Below are positions 1-10,598 of a stretch of DNA of 64,000 nucleotides, in pieces. Source of the DNA: Dryococelus australis (taxonomy: Eukaryota; Arthropoda; Insecta; Phasmatodea; Phasmatidae); NCBI GenBank assembly GCA_029891345.1, contig CM056993.1, positions 111,516,123 through 111,580,122 of the forward strand. The letters are read 5' to 3'. A program made the translations under genes and the position numbers. Positions within the stretch are counted from its first letter, which is position 1. Every line of letters starts with the position of its first letter. The notes below the pieces were generated by a model. It searched no databases. It saw only the letters and a list, made by a program, of their open reading frames with translations, and was not told the DNA's origin.

Positions 1-1
1 A

Positions 2-600
2 ACTGATGCTGTGATACAACAAAGTAAAGCAAAACAGTGGCGAACGATTGCGAATAGTTTCAATTGTACATATCATGATCACTACAGGACAGCAGACAAC
101 TTGAAGGCAGTGTGGTATAACCTATGAAATCATTCGCGAAAAACCTATGTAGACAAACTTGTCCATGCTAAGGGGCCCAGGGTGTTCTGCCCTCAAAATA
201 GCCACCAAAGATCACCGTATTCTCCCACTAGTAAAGCCAACGGAATGTCATTCCAGTAGAGACTCAGTTGTCATAAACACAGATGAGTAACCCTGCAAAT
301 GCTTCAGGTAACTATGCCTGCCTGGGTCTGATGGTTGGAGGACAGTTTCTGTCGGCCATGTAAGAAACCGTATGGAAACCTCTTCCTGGACTAGTAAACG
401 ACGACCAGCAATGCACTCAAACAAAAAAAAAAGCTGAAGTGAGCGGCCAGCTTACAGCAAATATTGAGTTAACAAAAAGTTTGCAATTAAAGAAAACGAG
501 GCAATGAAAGAGATTCGTCAACTAAAGTCAACGGGAACAAGAAAACTGAACAGGAGAAGCTTCAAACAGAGTTTTTAACTTTGCAGATCCGAAAACTAGA
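2..600 (+). pseudogene. Decayed Myb/SANT-like DNA-binding domain gene
   Basis: The + strand reads as the end of a helix-turn-helix domain of the Myb/SANT-like (MSANTD/zeste-type) class. Two recognisable blocks are KAKQWRTIANSFN and RTADNLKAVWYNL, with the spaced tryptophans of the family. A TGA at 125-127 falls where the family normally continues with a basic stretch, and the same frame resumes as NHSRKTYVDKL. Weak charged, helix-like coding resembling the C-terminal coiled coil of such proteins appears in two frames between about 440 and 600. Stops and frame changes show it is dead. The 5' part lies outside the window. Such proteins bind DNA and are abundant, often TE-derived, in insect genomes. 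The family call is from pattern only. Confidence 0.6.
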
Positions 601-1928
601 CATAACTAAGTAACTAATGTTTTATCTGTTGTGGTTTAGTCACATCATCTGTTTTTGAGTACAGTATATTCAAAGACATTTTCAATTAAAAACACTACTG
701 GTGTTTGTCACATTCTTGATTTGAGTTAGGCCTACAAAAGTAACTTGTTTATTTTACATTTATACCTAATGTTAATTCAGAATAGTTGTTGTAAAGGAAA
801 ATAATAAAACATGTCTGTTTGACAATTGTGTGTTTGACATAAGGCAAAAGTGCTTTTTAACCTCTTTTTCATAAATTTCCAAATAATTTATTCTTTCATG
901 TAAACATTTGCGGACAACAAACAATGAAATCCTAATCATCACTTTCCTCTTCAAAAATTAAATTGTACATTGCCTGAGCCATTTTCTCTTTATTCTCGAT
1001 GAAATAACTTTCCCCTCTCGTAACCTTCCCAAAATATTTTTTTATGTTTTACGGTTTAATTCCGATAATGTGACTTAAACCACCAAAATCTGCGGGTTAT
1101 TATTTTATTGAGATATTCAGAGTAAATAGAGATTGTGTGTGGTGAAATGCAAAATACAGATGATAGAGATTTTTTTGTCAGTTAATCTTGATAAACTATC
1201 ATTATCTCGCGTGGTGAAACCGGCCTTTAATTTGCAACCTTTTGAACACATGTTTTCCTATGGTAATCCTTGCAAGTTTATCACTAAAATCATGTTTTTC
1301 CATCACAAGCATTAAATAATTTATTTGCAGAATCATTCAATAAAATCAACACTGTGCAGGTTTCCTGAAACCAACAAACTTCGATACGAAAATTATATTC
1401 ATGTCGATTTATTGTAGCTGGACCTAAAGAAAATAGCGGGACGGGCAGTTTTATGTAAACACTTTTCACAGTTTCCACCTAACCTCAAAACTGAACACCC
1501 AATTAGTTTTTCAAATGCAGTCTGAACACATGTTACAGGATTTGCACATCATTATTTTATTCTTGATGTCAAAAATGTATAGTACGCGTTCACGATAAAA
1601 AAATAGTAGCTATTTTCGGTATCTCAGCACAAAAATAATCACTACAGAAGAGCAGCATTGCCACGTTGGCAGTACAATTGATTGTCGATGCACAATCAGT
1701 TGTAAATGATTATTTACTGTATCTGAAGACGTAGAACCGTACGCAAAGTAAATATTTATGGTTGGTTCTCATAGAGAAGTAAAGAGCAAGAAGCCCTAGC
1801 ATGTTAGTGGTAGAGAAAGCTGCTCAGTGTACTTGATGCCGTAAGACAACTGTAATTTTGGAGGCGCGTCTGCCTTATAACTTGGTTGCCAGCCCCCTCC
1901 TTCTGCTTTCTTCAGTTCGGGCAGTGTC
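601..1928. other. AT-rich non-coding stretch
   Basis: No convincing reading frame, splice pattern or repeat boundary was seen. It is probably intronic or flanking DNA of the KASH gene. Confidence 0.4.
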
Positions 1929-1952
1929 GGCTGGCTGGCTGGCTGGCTGGCT
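1929..1952. repeat. (GGCT)6 microsatellite
   Basis: Six perfect tandem copies of GGCT. The short open frames across this tract come from the repeat and the GC-rich flank and do not look like protein genes. Confidence 0.85.
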
Positions 1953-2149
1953 CCTCCCTTCATTCAGCACAGCCCTTACTGCACTTTCTTGGCAAGGAAA
2001 AGAAGTGGGGTAGTTCCTCTGTATGCTGGTGGTATCGGCACTCGCTTAACGCAGCAAGCTTTTTCAACTGGCTAGGTAGGCAGGCAAGGGCGATTGAATG
2101 ATGTGCGTGGTGATGTAACTGGCAACGTAGCATTTGGTCTGTCATTTCC

Positions 2150-2310
2150 TTGGGTTCCCAGGTTGGGAGCTTGCCTGTCTGCTCTGGAGGAAAGTAGACT
2201 TGGGGTTTGATTCTCAGTTTGGCTGCAGTGACATTGCACGTGATGTGTTGAAGTCTAACAAAAAGTTACCAGTTACTGCAACAAGTTGCTATCAAAATTG
2301 ATTAAAAAAT
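2150..2310 (+). repeat. tRNA-related SINE-like unit
   Basis: The segment GGGGTTTGATTCTC (near 2204) resembles an RNA polymerase III B box. It lies about 40 bp after an A-box-like stretch around GTTGGGAGCTTGCC. This is followed by a non-tRNA body (GCTGCAGTGACATTGCACG) and then A-rich sequence. That order, tRNA-like head, unrelated body and A-rich end, is the usual SINE layout. I could not find target-site duplications, so the boundaries are approximate. Confidence 0.4.
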
Positions 2311-3972
2311 AAGTTTGCTGGCGATAAAATATAGGTGTTCCATGTCTTTGTCCTTATTGGCATGCTACAATGTAAGGGGGAAATAAATTTGTTAAACAAT
2401 ATGGATCATAACACAATGTGGGCATATGAGTGGAGGAGGCATTGCGATTACCCCTCCAAAGGATGCTACATTCACTTTGAGATTGTACATACAAGACTTA
2501 TCATTTTACTTTGCCAGACATCTGCAGTTTAAACAAATTAGTAAAAATTTAAAATTTGTGATTTTTTAGATAGATAGTTGCAAATAAATATGGTCATTAA
2601 CATTTGTTTTTTTACAGCCTTCAGTAATTAATTGTTCAAATCCAAATTGTCAGATTCCACGTGATAAGTGTGCGCATGGTCTGGTGTTTATGCACCATTT
2701 GGCAACAAAAGGTTGACTTTTATGCCCTGTCATGATGCACTTTATTCAGAATATGGCTATCTATTAGTCATTTTTGGGAACCGTCACCTTGTAAAACTAG
2801 GGGTCTGTTGTATTCATGGACCTGCAGCTGTGATACCAATGCTGAGAACTCCACTGAAGTTGGCGACAGCACTGTCAAATGTACAGCCAAGCACACTCGA
2901 GGGTCTTATTACACGTTACATTCTGCTTACTCTTCCATTTTACTTATCTTTAGTATTGTGCAGGCTCACAACTAAATCTCATTCAAGAAGCTTCCCACAA
3001 AACCAAGGAAAGGAGTAAACTAATGGACCACTGGTGGATAGTAGTGGCTTTGCCTCACCTCCTTTCTGAGAGTTTAAAATGACCAAGTGCCAAGGAAGGT
3101 ACTGCAATTGCATTCCTTTGAGTTAACTTCATGAGGACATTGGTGGCATAAGAAATTGATGTACCTTGACCCGATGTCTTCCCCGCTTGTGGCTGATGTG
3201 TGGAAGCTCTATTGTGAAGCATCAAATAAATCTGGACTAATACCACTGAATATTGTTAATGTGAAATTTTTTTTCCCCCCAGGTGCCATTTTAGTTGAAG
3301 CGGTCTTTGTTAAAATAAGTTGTTGAATGCTGTGTGCATGGAAAGAATGATTAGAGATGTGTGATTCAAGCTTTTTGTGGCACTTGAACGAGAGTAATGA
3401 CTCTGGGCTCACCACTCTGCAAAATTATTCTGAAAGAACTAATTGATTCTGCAAACAGGGTAGAATTTGATTATTGTTCATGATACTGATGATTATGGCT
3501 TGTTACTTTGTTCAGTTTTCATGTGAGCTGGATTGGTTGCACATTCCTCAGTCTGTTTTATTCTCCTTTGTTCATTTCTCTTTGCTGAAAGCATTTAGTC
3601 CATAAACAATTTAAATAATTTAATGTTAAAATTATAATACCATTATAAGTATTCTTTAGTCTTTATACATACTCATATTCCTTTACTTCACGAAAGAATA
3701 TGTTGGACAAATAAAATAAAGTGACTAGTTAGAGTTGATCAAATGGGACCAGTATATTTATAATTTCAGTTATGCTCCTAAGTTCCTTGATTGTTAACTA
3801 TGCATGATAGTGTGTAATAACCTCAAAATGGAAAATGCATAGTAATAATACTGTCAAAGAAAAGTAAGTGCAGTTTGATATATCCAATTGATATTAATTT
3901 TTAGAGAGTAGTTAGTTGTAAAATGCACAACTCATCCTTACATTTCCTTGTCCCCATTTGATTTTTCCTCAG
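2311..3972. other. Intronic or flanking DNA, no exon recognised
   Basis: It contains a 116-codon open frame at 2668-3018 with no recognisable domain and no good splice sites. The 3' end (about 3935-3972) is pyrimidine-rich and ends in CAG, forming the acceptor of the next exon. Confidence 0.4.
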
Positions 3973-4037
3973 CTACTGGACCAGGCTGCTGCCAGCCATG
4001 GCGATGGATCCATCAATTCTGACCAACAGCACTCAAA
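3973..4037 (+). CDS. Msp300: Nesprin-like gene, penultimate exon (partial CDS)
   Basis: A 65-bp exon is bounded by a strong acceptor (TTTTTCCTCAG just before 3973) and a donor GTAAAT at 4038. In frame it reads LLDQAAASHGDGSINSDQQHS and ends with two bases of a codon (AA). The terminal exon at 14425 starts with the third base of a codon, so the pair joins in phase to give an Asn codon followed by DEVDTTVL. In KASH proteins the stretch before the membrane helix is a flexible, polar cytoplasmic linker, which fits this composition. The exon is short, so its assignment rests on the two splice signals and the matching phase. Exons further upstream were not found in the window. Confidence 0.6.
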
Positions 4038-4785
4038 GTAAATATACATTTGATTTTGTTCTAATTAGTACTAGTAAGCATGATCTTTACATAATCACTG
4101 CACTATTTAAAGCTAAACATTTTGCTGTGTAAATATATATATTTGTTTTTTAATTTTTTTTTTTTCTAAAATAAAAGTAAATGAAATAGTATAACTGTAG
4201 TCGTATGTATGTTGTATATATTACATGATTTTCTTGCAGAAGGTTTTTAGTTAAAACACTATTTAAAATGAAGTAATTCACAAAAAGTTGTTTCAAGAAA
4301 GCATATACAGTAGAACCTCGCTTTTAAGATCCCTCATTGTTTACAAGAATAGGATTGTTAGTGAGTGATGGTATTAACACATGCCTTGGAAAATTTGAAA
4401 TATTTAGACCCATACAGACTCCTATACTTTAAAATGTGGGTGGGGGGGTCTATTTTTAGATATGCACTGCTTCTGCTTTGAGTAGTTTAAACGCAATGTG
4501 GTAGGGACTTATTTTTCTGCTGGTGTCCCGCTAATTCCCAGCTTTTTTTTTTACATAACTTTTTACGGTTCCTTGAAAATGGGTCTGTAAAGGGAGACAG
4601 AGAGATGGTCTTAAGTGTGGTTGCAATGGTATGGTTCTACTGTAGATCAAACGTGTGTTCAGCTTCGTAGGAAATTGCTCAGAAGTATTAAAAGAAATCC
4701 CAATATCTTGCCTTTACTATAGCAATAATAAAAAAATATGTATTTAAGTCGTGCATTATCATTCCAGATAACTTAATTCAAAAAG

Positions 4786-4963
4786 TGTTAAGAAACATTG
4801 AATAGACTATTAAGCATGCTTTACTATTGATGTTACAACTGCCATCATGATCAATAACAAAACAATACATGTGCCCTTTACATAAGTGTCATAAAAACAA
4901 ATGTTGCCAACCCTACAACATTCACAAACATTAATATTGCAGGCAACCTTTACATTCATAACA
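4786..4963 (-). repeat. Gypsy-type 3' LTR (178 bp)
   Basis: The unit begins TGTTAAG and ends CATAACA on the + strand, the TGTTA...TAACA inverted ends typical of Ty3/Gypsy LTRs. It is followed at once by the complement of a polypurine tract. The adjacent internal sequence ends an integrase on the minus strand, so this is the 3' LTR of a minus-strand element. No second LTR was found, so the rest of the element is lost. Confidence 0.6.
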
Positions 4964-4976
4964 CTCCTCCCCACTT
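4964..4976 (-). other. Polypurine tract of the small Gypsy remnant
   Basis: On the minus strand this reads AAGTGGGGAGGAG and abuts the LTR, the expected primer site for plus-strand DNA synthesis. Confidence 0.55.
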
Positions 4977-5165
4977 AAAGAACAAAGTAAGATGGTGTGG
5001 TTACAGCTATGACTCCTTTAGACGCCTCACTTCCTTCAGGCAGTGTCTACTCTATTGACTGCTGAGGACCAATGAAAGGTGCTGGTTTCCACGGCTTCAC
5101 AGGTGTACAGCATGTTTTGGGCGAAGCTGATCAATGTGACAGTGCATACGATACCCACATTACCT
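4977..5165 (-). pseudogene. Integrase C-terminal stub of the small Gypsy element
   Basis: On the minus strand the frame around 5108-5150 reads RMHCHIDQLRPKHAVHL followed by a stop. The HIDQLRP block matches the C-terminal end of Gypsy integrases, where a (R/H)H(V/I)DQLR motif is common. Only about 60 codons are visible and nothing upstream of them is recognisable, so this is a heavily truncated element. It differs from the large Gypsy family further right. Confidence 0.5.
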
Positions 5166-5889
5166 CTATCTATACCTTAATTGATTCCATAAGTTAGCTT
5201 ATCCATACTCAATACCTTCAAGTATAATACTCAAACAATTTGAAAAATTATTTGTATACAGGCCACTAGTTTTCTGTCACCATAAATTACGCATTGTTTT
5301 TTAATCCCATTATTCAACCAAAAAATGCACAGTAGATGCATGACGTTATGTAGTTTGAAATGTCAATTGTAGCCATAGTTTTTGTATTGAAAACTAAATT
5401 GCGGGGTAAAGGACCGCTGTTTATTTTATAGTATCATGTATGGCATTTTTTAAAGAATATTGCAAGAGTACTTAAAGTTTTTGAGTCTTACGCGCGTGGC
5501 TCTGGGGGTGACTATACTAGAAGGTAGTACGATAACGTTGATCACCCTGCCAGGTCCAGCTTAGCCTACCACAACAAATACTATACCTTCAAATAGCTTT
5601 AGGAGATATTAGGGGTTTTGGTACAGCAGTCTGTTGCTTGGAGGCAGGTTTACCATGGGCTGGTGGGGAATCAAACAGAGTGAGTCGGATGGAGGTGGTT
5701 TCTCGCCCAGGGAGTACGATCTTGCTCACGATTAGTCGCCAATATACGCAAGATGCCAGCAATTCTAAATGTATATAATCGTGAGGGGTTTAACCCAGAG
5801 TAATGTTGGGAGTGCATGGGCTAGCAGACGAGACTCTTAGTTGGTCAAGTGGGTTGGCAGGCTGGAACGAAATCTACTGAGGGGCGTGC

Positions 5890-5985
5890 CACACTGAGAT
5901 GAGAGTCGGGTTGTGCAGGGAGTCGAACCCTGAACCAGTTTCCCATTGCCAACTTAATGTCACAATATTACGCAAGTACTGTGCC
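5890..5985 (-). repeat. tRNA-related SINE-like unit, minus strand
   Basis: On the minus strand GGTTCAGGGTTCGACTCC contains a near-perfect B box (GGTTCGACTCC). An A-box-like stretch, TTAAGTTGGCAATGGG, lies upstream at tRNA-like spacing. The flanks do not fold into an acceptor stem I can recognise, so it is a SINE head rather than a functional tRNA gene. A weaker B-box-like match (minus strand GTTTGATTCCCC) lies near 5668-5680. Confidence 0.4.
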
Positions 5986-5989
5986 CGTG

Positions 5990-8256
5990 GGATGTTTCAC
6001 TTGGATACGCCATCCTGATTCTAATTTAACATTACTAAAGGTTTTCTGGGGCTAACTAGTAAGGTTGTCGGGGGGAATAGTCTTTGTTCTCCTGGCTTAG
6101 TAATTTCTCTTGAATCTAGTAGTCCGTTGTTGGATAACCAGGCCAATTGCCACCAAGTAAATAGTCTAGCAGGGATGAGATATCCAAAGGGATAAGAGGA
6201 GAAATAGCTCGTGGTATTTGATCCGGACAGCTAACTGGCGGTTTGTCCTTGGATGTGGGTTGAGCATTAGCTCGAGCAAGGGCACAATGTTCCCTACGTC
6301 TTTGCTTACAGGGAGCACCACCTTTTGTTATTGAACATCTGTTTAGTAGGAATCCCACAATACCAAAAATATATAGGTAGCATGGGTCCGCTATCTAAAA
6401 GTAATTAATGGTACACAAGTATTCAAAGTTGCATGGTTATTTATTGCGGGGTTTGGTCCCTGGGGATTAAATGCAATGATAATCACTAATACAGAATGCA
6501 CAATTAAATTAACTTGTTTTGCAAACAATTGAAATAAGAAAATGTACAAGAATCACATAAACAACGGGTGTCAGGCGAAGGCGAGCCTGAGGCAAGTAAA
6601 CTATAGCAATGCAATTTTACAGTGGTTAAAAGGAATGAAATCTATAGCAATGCAATTTTCAGCGGCTAGATTAATTAAGAGGGAAGCTAGCTAATCTGGT
6701 AGGTAACATGAAACTAAACGGCTCACTACCGTGGAGTCAAGGGAAGTTGACTGAGGTAGGGATTACCGGGTTAATGCGGGGTATACCTGTAGCTGTGAAC
6801 TTCTCATGTGCAGGTTCTCTGCGACGTGCAGGTTCAGAGAGAGATTTTCTTGACGCAGGTTAAGGTGTGGTCAAGAAAGGAGGGTTGGCATTAGGAGGTA
6901 GAGGAGCACAGGGTCGAGCCCGAAGGAGAGCCTTCTACAAGCTGGGTATAGGAAATTGGATATTGAGCAGCAGAATTCTTTCGGTTTGGAGGAAGGTAAG
7001 TCCTTGCAGACTGTGGAGGATGAGCCCTTGCGACTGAGAAGAGTCTTCAGCAGATTGGAGTCTTTGCAGACTTAGGGTTCGGCTTGCGTCCTCTTCGGAC
7101 GCCAAGCCCAGCGCCACTCACTGGTCTTGGCTGCTGGGGCTGTAGTTATACTAAATTTTCTCCGGTCAGCAGTTCTTCGGGTGCGGGAGGGTTTAGCATA
7201 GCCTTGCCTTCCAACACGGGGGCTCATTTATTGGGGGTGCAGACGCGCTGCGAGTTTATTATTACTCCGTGTGGAGGCAACGAAAAATTAAAACCCCTGT
7301 CTCGGAGGTGGGCTGGCTGTGACGTCACAAGGTCACAGGGATGCTGCCATCTCTCATGATTGTAGGAACTTCTTCCAGGGGCCAGACCCAAGAAGTAGAT
7401 TCTCAATAAATATAATTCCAATTGTGGGAGTGCCTTTTGCATGTATAATTCTGGTCGGGCAATGGAGATTGCAATTATGCATGTAATATGCAATGATGTG
7501 ATCGGCCACCCAGGCTTGTGGGCTTCCTGGTGCAATACATTTAATTCGGATTATCACTTATATATTCCGCCCCGGAGCACAGGTGGCTCGTAAATAGGGC
7601 GGAGTCGTCCGTAGAGTGCGCAATCGTGCTGCACAGCATTCTGGCATGTCAAGTCGTACCATTTACAGATTGCTTTTGTTTGAATATAATATCTAAAACT
7701 ACTATTAACAAGCTCTAGCTTATGAAATTGTACGCAATCAATGGCAGCTGTCGAGCATGCAGTCATTAAATTATCTGCTATATGGCTGCACTGTTACTCC
7801 AGTTAGGTTTCCCGCTACATTACGTACCACCCTAGATTCTGTTTAAAAGTTTATAAAATAATTATAGATTACTTTAAATCCTGTTCTTGCAAACTTGCAT
7901 CTGCTCGATTTGCTTGATGGCTTTTTTGTATGGCTACCACTGAATATTAGGTTGTTTGCTGGTGGATGTTGATGCACGATGTCTTTTCAACAATGATATT
8001 ACAACTTCGTCCCATCAGCAAGCAAGCTTTTCTGCCTGATTCCAGCAGATTTTTCATTGCTGACATGTATCACCGAACCCAAGAGTGTACTGTTTGCATG
8101 GCTCAAATGGATGTTCCAGCTCGCAGATTGTATTATTCACTGGCCACCGAGACTATGCATTTAAGGCACAGAGTTTCACAGCACGTCAGTAGTTGCCTCT
8201 ACCATTATGTTTCGCCGTATCTCGTTTCTCAACCAGCCGGTGATATCATGCCTTGA
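5990..8256. other. Unassigned, relatively GC-rich intronic block
   Basis: No protein family was recognised in six frames. It includes an imperfect direct repeat at 6601-6627 and 6642-6667 (shared CTATAGCAATGCAATTTT, period 41) and a perfect CRE-type palindrome TGACGTCA at 7320-7327. Base composition differs from the AT-rich flanks, which suggests an unrecognised mobile element. Confidence 0.3.
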
Positions 8257-8580
8257 TGTTATGCTACAGCTATCCCTTCTCTATCGCCATTCCTATCGAG
8301 CTGGCGGGGCAGGACCAGCCAGAGTATAAATAGCGGGATGCTCACCCACTCATAAGTCTGCTCACCTCGCTCCAGACCACCTACATCCTCCACTGCATTA
8401 GTGCTGAAGGAGCCACCTCTCTTTGGTCTCCACTGCAACTCGTTGCTGAACCCGTCCTTTCCAGCCAGTTGACTGGGACAATTACTCATATGAGCCAAAC
8501 ACACTGAGTACCCACGCACACATTATTAGATGGCCACCCTTTTTGTTCTCCCCAAAGTAAAGAACAGTATAACCCTGACA
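8257..8580 (+). promoter_or_regulatory. LTR-like promoter segment with TATA box
   Basis: The segment starts TGTTATGC and ends CCCTGACA. It contains a clean TATA box (TATAAATA at 8325-8332), an initiator-like TCATAAG about 28 bp downstream, and an AGTAAAG/AGTATAA polyadenylation-like stretch near its end. This matches the internal plan of a short LTR. No second copy, primer-binding site or target duplication was found, so the LTR call is tentative. Confidence 0.3.
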
Positions 8581-8599
8581 CTAGGTACTTAGTCTCTTA

Positions 8600-9480
8600 A
8601 GGCCAGCTTGCTGGCTCAGCAGCATACTCTCTCCACCATGTCAGCAGGTGCCAGAGTTAAGTCTTCTCAGAGTGTGGGAAGACTGGTCCCTCCTGAGACA
8701 TTCACCCACGTGCAGAGACTGTCAATGGCGAGGCCTGACTCTCAGTGCTCACCACATTTCAATGCAGAGTGCTGAGTTAGGGAGACCCACTCAAGTCGAC
8801 AGATGCTACACGTGGCTGTACACAAAGTAGGACAACACGTTGCCTACAGTCACTTCACGCCCGTGAGTGTGTTATTCAGTCCAGATACCCTACTCCCGTT
8901 GGAGTGGTATCCGATAGAAGTTCGGAGAGGTGTTAACTGCCTTTAGGCGCTTGCACAAGCTTACTCCCCTCTTTATTACCACAATCACACAGCTCCCTCC
9001 AAAGGATCAAGCCCAGGCATTGCACAGTCTCCAGATTCCAGTCTTACCAGAGATTCCTAAGGACCTCTTCTACGACCCCATCCGTTTGACTGAAAAAAAC
9101 GCACCTCTTGTTAGCAGTATACATAAGTGGACAGGGCCAGTACTTGGGACTCGCCAACACCTACGGGGGAACAGCGGAACCAAATCAGCAGACCAACACA
9201 ACCTTGCACCACTATCCGTAAATCAGTCCTTCTCACACTCATGCCAGCCGGAGTTTACCCAGGTTAAACAGCCACCTCAGGTTACACATTGCCCAGGTAT
9301 ACTGCTTCAAGCCAATCCTCTGAAATGCAGGGTTACCCGCAAAGCCCAATTTCGTGCCCTGCTGAAAAGCTGCAAGGCCAGTCCTCTACACTGAACGTGC
9401 GCCAGTATTACGTACAGACTGAAATAATGCAGAAACCCCCACCAGAGGGTGCGCCTGACCTATCACCCTAACAAAAACTC
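8600..9480 (+). pseudogene. Possible gag-like remnant downstream of LTR-like segment
   Basis: A + frame opens at 8638 (MSAGARVKSSQSVG) and is soon stopped. Another open frame at 8930-9394 carries KLTPLFITTITQLPPKDQ and an LPEIPKDLFYDPI block. It has no zinc knuckle or catalytic motif. Its position after an LTR-like promoter suggests a degraded gag or a non-autonomous element body, but it could be chance. Confidence 0.2.
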
Positions 9481-10598
9481 CCTCTTGCCATAGTATTGTT
9501 TTCTATTGCCCTAAGAGAGTCAATGTATCAGTGTGTTTCATTTTATGAAGAATGTATTGTATGATATATGTTTTGTTACGGAACTACCTCTAACTGTAGC
9601 AAGCAAGATATTATTTATAAGCCATATAACATTATTTATGATGATACTTTCCTTTTCAATATTCGTTGAAAGTTAAATTAAGTCGGCCGACTAAAGCAGC
9701 AGTCTATTTTAAGTCTGTGTCCTGAAGTAAATACTTGTCCGTACCTGTCCTCGAAAGTGACGTAATCATTGCTATCCAAATTGCAAGGGAAGTATGCAAA
9801 TATACAAGTAAACAAAGTTTTATACTTCTCGTATTCTTGCGGTGTATGTGGCACTATTTGAGAAGCAATTTGTAGGTTAACTTTTGATTAACTTACTTAT
9901 TCTATAAATAAATAAAAAATAAAAAAATAAACCTTCGAATAATTTAGCATTCGTGACTCGAAAACAAAAGTTAAAATGTTGGAAACAGTCTCTAAAATAG
10001 CAAAATACAGCTTAAACAACAAGTGCAACATTCCTGGCTACATTCCTGGCTACAACAAAAAAATGAATATCTCTGAAATTTCCTCAAATGAAAGGGTAGT
10101 CTCCACAATGTGCGTAATTAGAATAAAACAATAGAGGGTGATGCATAACAGTCCCAGCTGATTGGCTACCCGTGTCTCTGGGTTACTTGTTTGACGCTAG
10201 GCAAGTCATGACTTTGGGTGTCTATTCATCTCTGGGCACGGGAGTCTGACCAGAGTACAGTACTGGCGTAGTTGGCTGCCAGTTACAATATCATGTAGCT
10301 GAAAATTCTGTAACCAATTTGAAACATTAGGTAGTCTGTCTAATACTTATGCAATGGCGTATGAAACATATTACATGCTCTTGGGTATTGCCAGGTTTGT
10401 AAGTTATGGGGTCTTAATAAATTAAAGTAACTAAAATTACACTTCCAAATTTATTTAAAATAAAACCACAAAGAACCTACAGTGCTTTTTCATGTGCCCA
10501 TTACAATTTCCTTAGTTGAGTCCTCTGTTAAACCAATAAACTACTAACGATTACCTATTTACGCTAATAAATTTAATAAATAGTTAGGTCTGATAACA
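9481..10598. other. AT-rich intronic DNA
   Basis: No gene recognised. It contains a short duplicated CATTCCTGGCTA near 10031-10055. Confidence 0.35.

Noticed and set aside
2668..3018. 116-codon + strand open frame
   Set aside because: No domain, unusual composition, no splice or promoter support; a chance frame is likely.
5900..5965. Possible tRNA gene on the minus strand
   Set aside because: The B box is good but no acceptor stem or anticodon arm could be paired, so I list it as a SINE head instead.
7320..7327. TGACGTCA as a functional CRE for the KASH gene
   Set aside because: A single 8-mer in a 64-kb window is weak evidence and it sits in a probable mobile element; family LTR ends here also begin with TGACGTCA-like sequence.
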